From: Whitmania pigra
Taxonomy: Eukaryota > Annelida > Clitellata > Hirudinida > Haemopidae
Assembly: GCA_021613335.1 (NCBI GenBank)
Contig: JAJTWR010000032.1
Span: 923,501 to 987,500, forward strand
Direction: 5' to 3'
DNA: 64,000 bases
Shown here: positions 39,580 to 48,379 of the stretch, one piece after another
Layout of the letters: each line of letters starts with the position of its first letter
Numbering within the stretch: the stretch's first letter is position 1
Made by a program: the position numbers and the translations under genes
The notes under the pieces: generated by a model
Seen by the model: the letters and a program-made list of their open reading frames with translations, nothing else
Database searches by the model: none
Told to the model about the DNA's origin: nothing

Positions 39580-42500
39580 TAATAATAATAATGACACGAA
39601 AGCATCCAGACACGTCTCGGAATCAGTCAAGTGAACAGGATGAGCTTATATTCCTCAAAGTCTCTTAAAAAGGCGCGTGCTTTGCGTGCGTGAATGTGTG
39701 GTTTTTAATTTCCGTGGAGCACTTTTAAGTGAAACATGGTTATTTCAGATGTAATTGAAATGCGTGATATTTATTTACGTGGAATTAAAACAGTTGTTAT
39801 AATCATGTTTAAATTAATCAGAACATTTTATTATATTAGTTATTTTGTTAATATCAATTAATAACTCTAATTACTTATAACTTATATACTTTTACGAGTG
39901 ATTCTTAATAAATTATAAATACCATTGGCAACTATTTTCCAGTTTTTAAAACAGTTTCAACAAAAAATTTCCTTGAGATGAAACCTTTAATAATCTTTGG
40001 AATTGTCAGCTAATTTCAAGATTCTGTCTTTTCGCGCGTTGTTTCTTGTCTTTTGAAGATTCTTATATTATTATTATAACTTTAAAACTTTAAAGCCAGT
40101 CTGCTTCAAAATAAATACTAAAAATAAAACATTTCTTCTTTTGAAAAAGTTTAACAAAAGTTCTTAGAAGTAAAGTATGATTTTAATTTAAATAATTTCC
40201 TCAAAAGTAAATTAATTAAATCTCTAAAAAAATTATTCTTCCAAGTGAATCCTTCCATTATTAAGCAGGAAATGCTTCTTCTCACAAATCCCAGCTTTCT
40301 CGCGAGTTAAATCGATTTAAATATCACATGAGATGTCTTCATCGATATCGCAAACGGTGACCCGTCAAAACATCCCAGTCAGTGTATCTTTATAAAAAAA
40401 AATATTTACATGAGTTGAAGACATTAACCGATAACTGATTTCAAATTTGATTAAATGAAATGAGTTTTATGTTTTCATGGTGATGTTTTGACGTGGCTAT
40501 TTTGTCGGCGGGCTATTATGCCGGGCAGGGACGTACTGAAGGCAAAATAGTGGGGGAGCATTTTTCCCAACTCCAAAAATTCTTCTAAAATATTAAACAT
40601 ATCGGAAATGATCGTACTGGCACGGCAACAATGTTCAACTGCGGTGTTTGTTCTGTGTGCTTGACAAGGAGCATATGATAAAAAATGGCCAACCAACTCA
40701 GATACTTTCTGTTGAGCTCCTTTAAACTCCCAACATTGAAGCAGCAAAATCATACGATTGAAAAGAAAGATTGTCAGTATCAAAGGCAATGCGTTCCAAG
40801 CAACTGACTATACTCTTTCCTATTCCAGCGCCGGTCTTGTCAGTTATTTCGGTTATTTGCAAGAGTCTTTCATTTGCAATTCCTTCCTGATTTACAAAAC
40901 GGATTACAATAGTCAACATGTCTTTCCTCGAACTATCTCGTGTTGAATCCACCATCACAGTGTAGAACTGATTGTCAGAAATTTCTTTAACGATCTTACT
41001 TTTGAGCGTGTTCGCAATTAATTGAACAAATTCATTTTGCAATCTATGCCTCAGATATGAAACATGATAAGGTCTCAGCTTAACATCTTCAAACCATCCT
41101 TTTAAACAAGGATTATAACGAGCCATAAGATGTACTATTTACTGGTAATTACTGCGGAATCGTAATAACAACTTGTTGATTAGATTTATTAAACTATTGT
41201 AATACTTGTTATTATTACCAATTAAGCGCTTATTGTAACGCGTATTAAAAAAAACTCAAACTTTCAAATAACCGTCAACAAATTATGAAAGTAAACAAAA
41301 TCACCAAGACAACGAAATATCCAACCAATGGCGAATTTAATTTAATACCAAGAGAGATGGGCGGACATTATTTCATTTTAAATATTTGTTGTAACTTTAA
41401 ATCCTAAACCTTATAGGAATTATTATAATATGCATTTAAATTGTGAATCCTAATTTTCCCAACTTATTTCAGTCTGTTCCAAGTGGGGGGGCAACCTGCC
41501 CCCTCTTGCCCCCCTCAAGGGGCGTCCCTGATGACGGGGTGCCGTTTTAAAGTTATTGAAAATAGAGGAAACATTGTTTCTTGTTAAAAATCTTTTTTCT
41601 TGTTTTTTCGCGAGGTTTTTAGTCATTTTTCGATGATTTTTGAAAGTGTCGTTCATGGTTATGGACGCCCCTAAATCACGTTTTTGGAATTTTAAAATTA
41701 ATGCACGAACATATTTTGACGAAAATTTAGAAGGTAATCACAAATATATAAATACATAACATATTAAAATTTCCCCCAAACTCAAATTTTTCTTTACCAA
41801 GTTTTCACGAAATAATGGGTGTCCTCATGGTTTATGTCCTCATTGTACTACAATAGTTCATCTGAACAAATTATTGACATTATTAATGAGAATTTAGCTA
41901 TTTTTGAAGACCATGGCTCAAACTTACCAATTACATTTCACTATTAACACGCCACTAATAATGCCTCACTAATAAAATTTTTCAAAAAAAAAAGTATTGC
42001 AAAAAAATCAAGATTTGAAATTCTAACGGAAAATCAACTCGACATCCATTTATTCCCTGAACGACTGAGTAAGTGGAAAAATTGACTCTTTCCGCTTCAA
42101 TGCACTTCGGAATCAGAATTCATTGATTTGCATTTTTACCTTTCATGACATTTATCTGGAAATACTAGTTTAAATCGTGTTTTAATCTTTTATTAGATAT
42201 TGGTTTAATGGATATTTAAACTACAATGTTACAGCCACGACACTCTTAATACAATATTTTTCATGATATGTAAAAACAATTATAATCATATTATATATAT
42301 ATAATTTGAAATATTATAATAATAATTTTTATATATCATTATTCATTATTACTTTATCGTGTATTATTTCAGATTATCATCATTCATCACCATCATCATC
42401 ATTGTTCATTATCAGTTCATTATATTCATATCATCTCATTCGCCACCGCTATTATTGTTATCATCATGACGACATAATCTTAAATCAATTTCGACTGGAG

Positions 42501-45500
42501 AGTTTTGACATCAGAGATCAGTCTTAAGGTCATCTTAAGGTGTCCTTCATTCCTCCGTTTTACTAAAAACTGTCTTCCACGCGGAGATTTTCAGATTTAA
42601 AATAAATCCTCGTCCTCATCAACTGATTCCTGAGACGACATGTGTCGCGAAAAGCAGAGAGAAAAGAATTTCAATTTGAATTCTTTTTTTGACTCGAAAT
42701 GAATTTTTAAACACGTCTCCTGTCAACGGTTTGTCCTTCATGGTTCCAGATGATTTAAGAATTCGTGATTTTGTTCCAGATGATTTAAGAAATTGCGATT
42801 GTTTATATTTTAATCCGAAAAACAAATAATTAAATGTAATTATAAGTTTTAATTCCATTCATCATTTTTTGATCTAATAAACTTATTAGTTAACTTACTA
42901 ATTTGCGGACCCCCGGGTTATTTCAATATTAAATATTTGTGTAGTGGTTTAGACTGAGTAAGAGACTTTGTAATTTAATTAAATTCAATAATTATTCAAC
43001 TTAATTATGCTTTGAGCCTCTTTGATACTAATAAAGATAAATATTCTCACTAATTATAACTATAATTAATAATATGTTTTTAATAATATTCTAAATTTAT
43101 TCAAATAATTTTCTGGTTTTAATTAATTAGTCATTTTGTAAAATACATTTTGTAAATAATAACAAATTGTACGTTTGATAATATAATAACATTTATTATT
43201 AATAATTTTTATAATTATTATTCAAAATAATTTAATGTCAAAATCAAAAAATATTAAAAATTATAAATACTAATAATAATAAATGCTATTATTATTAGAA
43301 TGTGGGCATCAACCCATTTGCTGTAAAATGAAAGAGGAGACACTTTTCCAGGAAGTTTGGCTTGGAAATGTGGAGAAGAAAGTAAATGTGATTCTGTGCT
43401 TCGTTTCTTAAATTTCTTTCTAAAAAGAAAACAATTCAAAATAATTCAGCTACAAAATAATAAGTAAAATGAAATATAACTAGAGTGAATATAATAATTT
43501 AACAATTATTAACAGCCACGACAATATAGCTTAAAGCATTATAATTAATTACATTACAAACTAACTTCAACTAGCTTAATTATTATGATGCGAAAAATAT
43601 CAAACTGGCATTTTCTTATATTTATTTACTTTTAATAAGAACACTAAATGTATGCAAACATTATCTCGTCCAGAAATGTCGCCCCGCTTAAATATTATTT
43701 TAGAGCTATGAAAAGGAAACCAAAATTAAAGTAATTTGATATAAAATAACAGAAATTTTCAGAAAAATATTTAATAGAATATAAAGGATGTCTTTCATGT
43801 ACTGTGGACATTTCAGATGCCAATCCTTGGTCACGATTGTCACTATTTAAATGTTTTGTATTCAAAATTATTTTTGACTAATGAGTCGAAGAATTATAAA
43901 AAAAATTTTTATCTTATTTCCAGGACCTGAATAATTTAAAATTTATGACAACTTGTTTTAAATTAGAAATCAGATTAGAGAAATTTAAAATATTTCAAGT
44001 GCAATTTTCAAGTTTTCAAATTATAGACGAAAATTAAATTCAGATTTACTTTCATTTCAAATTATATTAAGCAGAAAAATAATACTTTCTCTAAGATTTT
44101 AAAGTTGTCTTTAATTAAATTATTATTAATTTATAAAAATCACCGATTAGTAATTGAAAGAGGAATAAAACAAATACTCGTACATTTGTCGGAGCAGCAA
44201 ACCATCATTCAACAAGAGCAAAGGAAATGGTACTGCGAAAGTATGCCTAGTATGCCAAAGGTCAACAAATGCTTATAAAAGTCCAAATTTGGGTGTTCAA
44301 GTTGAAATTGAAGAAGTTTGATCACGATAAATAGTGCTTGGATATGGAACTGTAAATCCAGGATGCCTCCAAGTGAGTGCATGCAGGGCATCAAAGTCAA
44401 AGCTGAGGCTTTCCAAGCAATCTTAGGATTTCCAGGTATCATCCAGAGATGAACACTTATTGTGATATCTGGTCTAGTGTCTTCGAGTGCATAGACCATG
44501 ACCCCCAGGTATACCCGTGGACAGAAAAGAGCGGCATAACAATCTCGTTCACCAATTAGAAAAGAATCTTATAAAGAAAGGCTACATTGACAAAGTTGAG
44601 TCGAGAATAAGTTTCGACGGGAACCTCGAGATTCCAGTCCCTCCACCAAAAGTCTTCGTATTCCTCGGCTCGGTCTGTTAACGATATTATCAACAACTCT
44701 CGGCTCTCTCTGGCACTTACTTATAGAAACATGTAGAAACAACAGAAGCGACAAAAGCGATGAAAAAGAGTTGGATTGTGGCGGCGATATTCACTGATGC
44801 GTAAAGACTGACTTTTTAAATGTCGATGGCGTTGTGGTTTGAGAATTAAGTCCCGGAGTTCTCCTAGGCCGAGAAGGGGACCCTAAATACTGGTTGTGGT
44901 TTTTGATTTATCATTGTGTTGAATTGTTTGTTCGGTTGAGAAAATACAGAAAAAAAATAATGCATTATTAATAAAAATAACAATAAATGGTAATAATTCA
45001 AACTACGTGTTTATTATCTTAGTTTCTGTTCAAATGATATTATTTCTAAACAAAATAAATTGATATTAATAAGACTTTAGCTCAATTTGAAATTTTTTAT
45101 AATCACTTGATTAGGCTTTTAAAAACGTAAAATCATAATTGAAGAAAATATTTTTGACATAAACGGGCAATATGAAACTTTTTGGATGTTGAAAAATAAG
45201 AAATAATCAATAAATGCGTAATAAAATCATCATTTATGATGTTTGAAATGATTTATTTGGATTATTTGAATTTATGAGAAAAGGATATTACCATATTTAC
45301 CGTAATTTGCTGTTGCCATATAATCATTTATTTGAAAGTTAATTTCAAAGGAAACATGCTCTTTAAAATTCTTACCAAAATCAGTAAACATTGCAGACAT
45401 TATAAGCCAATCAGATTGTCCTTTGTATCAAATTTATTAATAATTTATAATTAATTTAATTACGCAATATACACGTTATTATTAATAATATATTATTAAG

Positions 45501-46553
45501 CAAAATGATTTTATATAATTTTAAATGATATTTTCACGGTTACATTTGGACTGTTCTCCAGTAAAAACCTCTAAAAGATGTTAGGAGAAGTAAAGTTGGA
45601 AGAATTTTATTAAAGCGATTCCTTGCAAAGTGGAAACTTTAATGGACATTTTATGGCCTTTTTCAAGAAGGTTCTTGTGAGATTGTACTTTTTTGTACTT
45701 TTTTGTACTGTTATTGTTCCGCTGGCTTACAGCCCTTGTGATTAAAATGTGAAATTTGACAAAATATTTTTGAAAATCAATTTTAATTCTCTTTTTATTT
45801 AGAAAACTTATATTTATTATTATCTTACTATTTGGGATTATCTTAATAACTTATCACTTAAATGGTTCTACCAAATTGGTTATATCAATTTATTTCATTG
45901 TGGCTCTTTGAAATTGAATGTGCAGAATAATTTGAAGGCATAATTTCCGGCAAAATTCTTTTACTTTCCAAGGATTCCTTGAAATAGGTCTTCTTGCTGA
46001 TTAGAACTTTTATAATTGATTTTGGATTGATTGATTGTCTTACTGTTTGATTTATTGAATTTATTTATTGATTAAGAGAATGTGTGATTAATTAGTTTAA
46101 TGCTTTATCGATTGATTGAATATTTGTTTGGCTGATTGATTCGTATGATTCATTCACACATCGACTGAACAGATCCTGCGCTACATCAACGAACTGAGCA
46201 ACGCCATGTTGACAGTCAACTCCTCCATCAACTTCATCATCTACTGCCTCGTTGGCAAGAAGTTCCAGAAGAGCTTCATGTCCATCATCTCCTGTGCCGC
46301 CAGTACAGCCGACGTTGGCGCATCAGAGGAGGGTAGCAAGACCATGGCCATGAACAGAAGTACCGTGGTCTCAAAATGTCAACTACAACCACACGCGAAG
46401 GAATCAAAACAAGTGGATATGATAATGATGCGAAGTTGTGTTTTTAACGGGTCAACGATTTGTGCCAACAAGGACTGCCACGGTTCAGTGACAGTTCAGG
46501 CACCACGAAATTCCGAAACTGCCGGTGCTTCAGACGAACACGGCAGCCAATGA
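27330..46553 (+). CDS. Rhodopsin-family peptide GPCR, FMRFamide-receptor-like (three coding exons)
   Basis: Coding exons are 27330-28289, 29403-29576 and 46173-46553, all joined in phase 0 with GT-AG borders, giving 504 residues. The ATG at 27330 is chosen because an acceptor-like TATTTCAG lies just before it; an in-frame ATG at 27261 is possible. All seven membrane helices are visible: helix 1 (GLVGNTLSVIVL), helix 2 after RSSTNHLL, helix 3 ending in DRY (153-155), helix 4 (FVATVVAILAVLALIYNLPR), helix 5 (FRSFGPLIMMLF), helix 6 in exon 2 (TVFIICQIPALG) and helix 7 in exon 3 with NSSINFIIY (394-402) in place of NPxxY. Extracellular NxS/T glycosylation sites occur in the N-terminus and a long loop 2. 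The RSSTN and helix motifs resemble invertebrate FMRFamide-type receptors; the ligand is not proven. The 16.6-kb intron 2 holds many transposons. AATAAA follows at 46564. Confidence 0.88.
28290..29402 (+). other. GPCR intron 1
   Basis: 1.1-kb AT-rich intron bounded by AAG/GTATAA and TTCCAG/GTG. I see no gene or recognisable repeat within it. Confidence 0.7.
29577..30960 (+). other. Start of GPCR intron 2, no gene
   Basis: Contains short (ATT)n tracts near 29650-29704 and A/T-rich filler. A 67-codon minus-strand frame at 30514-30717 has no recognisable family or splice context. Confidence 0.5.
30977..33376 (+). pseudogene. LINE ORF1 split by a hAT insertion
   Basis: The 5' part (30977-31479) begins MSRKNAKCEEFDEATVDNLA, has a charged coiled coil (residues ~20-80, including EMKTLIGKVSELSEENIRLK), then NNLVIYGLPD, the start of an RRM-like fold. 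The 3' part resumes at 33160 (LRKALHKDRTSKIYINEHLT) and stops at 33376. The break is the hAT at 31480-33151. Removing the hAT and one 8-bp duplication leaves a continuous 239-codon frame, so the protein was intact at the moment of insertion. Its role is RNA binding in retrotransposition. Confidence 0.85.
31480..33151 (-). mobile_element. hAT transposon with perfect target duplication, transposase internally deleted
   Basis: Ends are CAGGGGTGGGCAAACTT (31480) and its complement ending TTGCCCACCCCTG (33151), flanked by GTCTATGC at 31472-31479 and 33152-33159. On the minus strand the N-terminal part (32585-32007) encodes a zinc-finger region (CLICQETV, NISRHFATKH) like that of the hAT-derived GTF2IRD2/Charlie group. 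It then runs into a stop shortly after LDESTDTKDTAQ. A different frame continues with LKEFYASLKEDCFPNL and the hAT dimerisation domain (YVCEQTFSFMKINKS, LTDQHLRSIL; 31918-31715). The catalytic core between them is deleted, with the junction near 32025. Two ends plus a defective gene make it non-autonomous. A 0.5-kb leader (32590-33050) starts with TGTCACGACC and could hide a solo LTR. Confidence 0.9.
33588..36545 (+). CDS. LINE ORF2: endonuclease and reverse transcriptase, intact
   Basis: A 985-residue open frame. Residues ~40-260 are an apurinic-type endonuclease (MHINCRSISNK at ~41, GVSEIWL, IYRPPGNS, IMGDFNIN, SDHFPLHI carrying the usual N, E, D and H positions). Residues ~480-760 are a reverse transcriptase (KVIPLHKSGD, NYRPISILP, GVFLDLSKAFDTVNH, CGVPQGSILGPLLF, active site FADD at 711-714). 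The tail (SLINKFQ-like, NIYQINKFQTCLFIY) lacks an RNase H. Order, lack of RNase H and motif spelling place it in the CR1/L2 group of Jockey-like elements; the exact clade is not certain. All catalytic residues that I can check are present, so it may still be active in trans. It follows ORF1 by 211 bases. Confidence 0.93.
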   Translation: MADFDFSSSDPDAYLPEFYEVANYVTTKNMAKICNSDLSLMHINCRSISNKLQEVELLLSSYHAEILGVSEIWLKNGDPIPAIDGYKFVLKNRDRGLGGGVGFFIQDNIKFNLIDTTNWKFEGFEYQLISISQRRRENIVVAIIYRPPGNSLKSFNKEFSEFLSYTIKDNKKTIIMGDFNINLLAIESSQPTNEFLNILHSFFMMPVFLKPTRIGPSSATLIDNIFTNISLSKCISKIIIDDISDHFPLHINIKLHETIKIVEPPKLHRKQDKQTKLKFKECLTEVDWSDVTRECESQNISHAYKLFLSKYQSLYNHCFPLTTVGSQSRIKKQEWMTPALLKSCKVKNKLYKTYLKNPTPENKIKFTKYRNRFKTIKQAIIRQHFSSKFLRQQGNPKGTWNIIKGILSRGSKSVEAPDIFYSDDGCELNSPTEIAEQFNKHFSDLGPNLAKKIIPPSKSFHEFLTRSPTPTMSFFPVSPDEIIQIVKELKTSHSCGLDGIDPCIAGEFIPLISNILSSLINCSLSTGYVPDDLKLAKVIPLHKSGDLNRICNYRPISILPYFSKIFEKAVYRRVESFLSRFSLLNNKQFGFRKNHSTYMPLLLLYSKIADALDRGEFTIGVFLDLSKAFDTVNHEILLSKLYHYGLRGCVLKWFTSYLSGRKQLTEFNGFESSFSDVACGVPQGSILGPLLFIIYINDLHNSSSLLTFLLFADDTNVFASGKNLNDLIISINRELTNVDTWFRANKLSLNVDKTNFMLFCSKNKDRTHSIQPCINNLQIKHVTSTKFLGIIIDDRLNWFLHINYVASKISKNIGIMSRVSSFVDKKILIMLYYSLIYPYLIYCNIAWASTYPSKLIHLLTLQKRIIRTIFRLHPRAHTKDFFISNGLLNIYQINKFQTCLFIYNYEHNLLPPSFNNMFFKSSDVHSYNLRSSNQLRSEFSRTTFKKFSICCKGPLLFSSLPSSLVSLNSSSLFKSHLKKHILSTC
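36890..37990 (+). other. Gene-free part of GPCR intron 2
   Basis: AT-rich filler containing a 22-bp tandem array (listed separately). No gene supported. Confidence 0.5.
37577..37733 (+). repeat. 22-bp tandem repeat, about seven copies
   Basis: Units read AATAAAATATTTAATRTAACGG, with the R position alternating G and A between units. The first copies carry CGAAAT instead of CGGAAT. Confidence 0.85.
38000..38310 (-). mobile_element. 3' fragment of another LINE
   Basis: Minus-strand frames read EFKVALLVFKYLKEKFPP, then after a frameshift LRSSSSSFRP and TIENFRKPLKTHLLG. These are the standard C-terminal landmarks of L2/CR1-type ORF2 proteins (FK..LL.YK.L....P, LRSS, ..F+..LKTHL). Different in sequence from the intact LINE nearby, so a separate family. 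Confidence 0.65.
38420..39190 (+). other. Gene-free part of GPCR intron 2
   Basis: I see no gene or strong repeat. A 61-codon frame at 38894-39079 has no recognisable family. Confidence 0.4.
39192..39592 (+). repeat. Compound graded microsatellite
   Basis: The tract passes through ordered blocks: AAC, AAT, AATGAT, AACGAT, AACGAC, AAC and back to AAT. Each neighbour differs by one base per unit, so the array records successive point mutations spread by slippage. All six frames are low-complexity. Confidence 0.95.
39600..40440 (+). other. Gene-free part of GPCR intron 2
   Basis: I see no gene or recognisable repeat. Confidence 0.4.
40480..40525 (+). repeat. GC-rich phrase repeat, third locus (split by a hAT)
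   Basis: GATGTTTTGACGTGGCTATT, then TTGTCGGCGGGCTATTATG, continues after the inserted hAT as ATGACGGGGTGCCG (41531-41544). It matches the end of the array at 12413-12600 (GGGCTGTTATGACGGGGTGCC), which supports one continuous copy before the insertion. Confidence 0.7.
40526..41530 (-). mobile_element. hAT transposon remnant (ZMYM/DUF4371-type transposase)
   Basis: Ends CAGGGACG (40526) and CGTCCCTG (41530) are inverted. They are flanked by ATGCCGGG (40518-40525) and ATGACGGG (41531-41538), an 8-bp duplication with one mismatch. The minus strand encodes part of a hAT transposase (41126-40722): SKIVKEISDNQFYTVMVDST, KDMLTIVIRFVNQEG, TGAGIGKSIVSCLE, FQSYDFAASMLGV. These match the first catalytic block of ZMYM1-like hAT proteins (DST, then GYD.A..M). 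The frame breaks near 40722 and the C-terminal dimerisation domain is absent. Confidence 0.8.
41540..41860 (+). mobile_element. 3' end of a second Tc1-type copy
   Basis: The sequence from TTTTAAAGTTATTGAAAATA to GGGTGTCCTCATGG aligns by eye with the reverse complement of 4755-5030, including AATTTTAAAATTAATGCACG and the terminal TCCT.ATGGTTT. Only the 3' non-coding end remains. It begins directly where the phrase repeat ends. Confidence 0.7.
41870..44205 (+). other. Gene-free part of GPCR intron 2
   Basis: AT-rich DNA with no supported gene. Short CATCAT-type tracts lie near 42375-42425, and a 30-bp direct repeat (GTTCCAGATGATTTAAGAA units) lies near 42744-42792. Confidence 0.45.
44210..44760 (-). 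other. Coding-like island of unknown origin inside GPCR intron 2
   Basis: This ~550-base patch is clearly less AT-rich than its surroundings and keeps long open frames with protein-like composition, mainly on the minus strand: RAEEYEDFWWRDWNLEVPVE, then ERDCYAALFCPRVYLGVMVY with LEDTRPDITISVHLW, then DCLESLSFDFDALHALTWRH. The plus strand also stays open (KGYIDKVESRISFDGNLEIP). I cannot join them into a gene and recognise no family. A decayed transposon ORF is the simplest explanation; a nested gene is the alternative. Confidence 0.35.
44800..46160 (+). other. End of GPCR intron 2, no gene
   Basis: AT-rich. The last 150 bases are a degenerate GATTGATT-type minisatellite that resembles the one upstream of the gene at 26510-26690. 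Confidence 0.45.
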
Positions 46554-46563
46554 TATGGCGTGG

Positions 46564-46569
46564 AATAAA
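46564..46569 (+). promoter_or_regulatory. Poly(A) signal of the GPCR gene
   Basis: AATAAA lies 11 bases after the GPCR stop codon. A second, overlapping-type AT-rich signal is not obvious. Confidence 0.55.
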
Positions 46570-47785
46570 TATATTTATTTTTTTCTTTTTCCAGTCGAAT
46601 TATGAAGTGTTATCGTCTTGTGAGTATTTTTTTTAATAAGTTTTTAACTCCAACATATTGTCCAATAACCGATTCGGATTTTCTGTCAAGAATTTGTATA
46701 ATACATATTTGTGCAGCATTATTTATAATGATTATTATGATGATTATTTATTATGATTATTATGATGACTAATTATTATTATTAATATTATTATTTATTA
46801 CGATGATTATTTACGTACGTCACATCCTGTCGTCATTTTCATAATCCGATTAAGGGATGACAGTTTTATGAATTTTAAGATTATTTCAAAATATTGTCTA
46901 AATTGTATTTTTAGAAATAAAAAAAGACTTTTTTAAACTAAGAATGTTTAAAAGTAATTTACTATTTATTAATTATTTAGTAAATCCAGATATCTTATGG
47001 AATTTATTGTTGTTGTTGTTTTCGTCTTTTGCTATTTTCATCAACCTCAACAACAACAAAAATAACTCATGTTATTTCTGCGAGCAATTTGCGCCAAATT
47101 ATCTGCCTCATGTCAATACCTCACCTGTATTGAATCCTGAGAGGCGAAAATCTCTCCGTGTCTCAATCGTGCCAGTCTAAATAACCTTTCAATTACCTCG
47201 CGACATGTGGTGATGGGGAGCTGATCCGATGATGGGTGGGTGTGGTCGATGAGGGCGAACGATGATGAGGGTCAATATATTAATGAGGGTCAATAGCTGT
47301 CGCACTCAATGTCACTGAAGAATCTCGGATAATGAGAAAGGTAATTTGCGATAATTCTATTGAAATTGTTTGAGGTGTGTAAAATGAACATTCGGTTTAT
47401 TTTGCTATTGTTTTAATTTGTTTATTTAAAAATTTAAAAAATTTATTCTGTAAAAATGCAGTTATTTATTTCTTCTCTATTTTATTTTCTTTCTTTGGCC
47501 AACATTTTATCTGCAGCGAAATAATTACTTTTTTTTCGTCACCACTGTTTATCTTAAAATATTCAGCTTACGCACCTCGTCACCTCAAAATTCACTCAAA
47601 AACTAAAATCGAAAAATTATTCAGCTTCAACATCTTTTCTTCAAAAATTTTTGAAGCAGTGCTGATATCGTAACATTTATGAACGAATTAAAGTTGTTTG
47701 TTAATAGTTAATTATACGAGTTTATATAACGAGTTTTTAAAATTATTAAAAAAATATATGTATATGAATAATTAACATGGGGTTG
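46570..47785. other. Intergenic, no gene
   Basis: Region after the GPCR. Only low-complexity ATT/GAT tracts and a two-unit GATGAGGGTCAATA repeat (47266-47293) are seen. Confidence 0.4.
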
Positions 47786-47789
47786 TAAA

Positions 47790-48370
47790 TTTCAACTCTT
47801 CGGGGTCGTGTCCTTGATTGGCTCCATTTGGGGTAAACCCATTCGTCAGCCTATCAACAGGCACCGCAAATATGACTGGCTGCAAATAGCTTCATCCCGA
47901 TTTAGATTGGTGGAAGATTTTTATGGAAAAATATTTAAAATGCAAATTAGTAGAGAAAAATCTCACTTTAGATGAACGTAAAATTTGCAGTAAATGCAAT
48001 CAAATTATTTTAAATTAAATGTTTTAGACAGAAGAACAAATTAAAAGTTTAAACATGAAAAAATATTTTCTGCGTGTTGGAACCTAAAAATAAATTTAAA
48101 GATACTGATTGGAAAAAAATTTGTAATGGTCACAGTGGGTTTAGGCATGACCGGAATGTGCCTCTGTAAGGGGGGCCTACACCAACCAGACTTTTTTTTG
48201 CTTGTCGGAGGGGATGGATTGGCGCAATGGCTTTTCTCTCCATTACTGAACCGGGATCTCCATCGGGGTAAATCCTGCCCTAAATAATGGACGTCATTTC
48301 GGCTTTTCCAGGAGGGGCAAATTCTCGCACAAGTTGATGAGATGATGGCTTTTTATGCGATCGCCCCTAA
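47790..48370. repeat. GC-richer dispersed-repeat candidate
   Basis: Two GC-richer patches (47790-47920 and 48120-48370) stand out. The string CGGGATCTCCATCGGGG at ~48250 resembles CGGGATCTCCACGGG at ~24470, next to the ORF1 fragment, so this may be a dispersed element, but only ~20 bases match and no ends are visible. Confidence 0.3.
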
Positions 48371-48379
48371 AAATTACAT

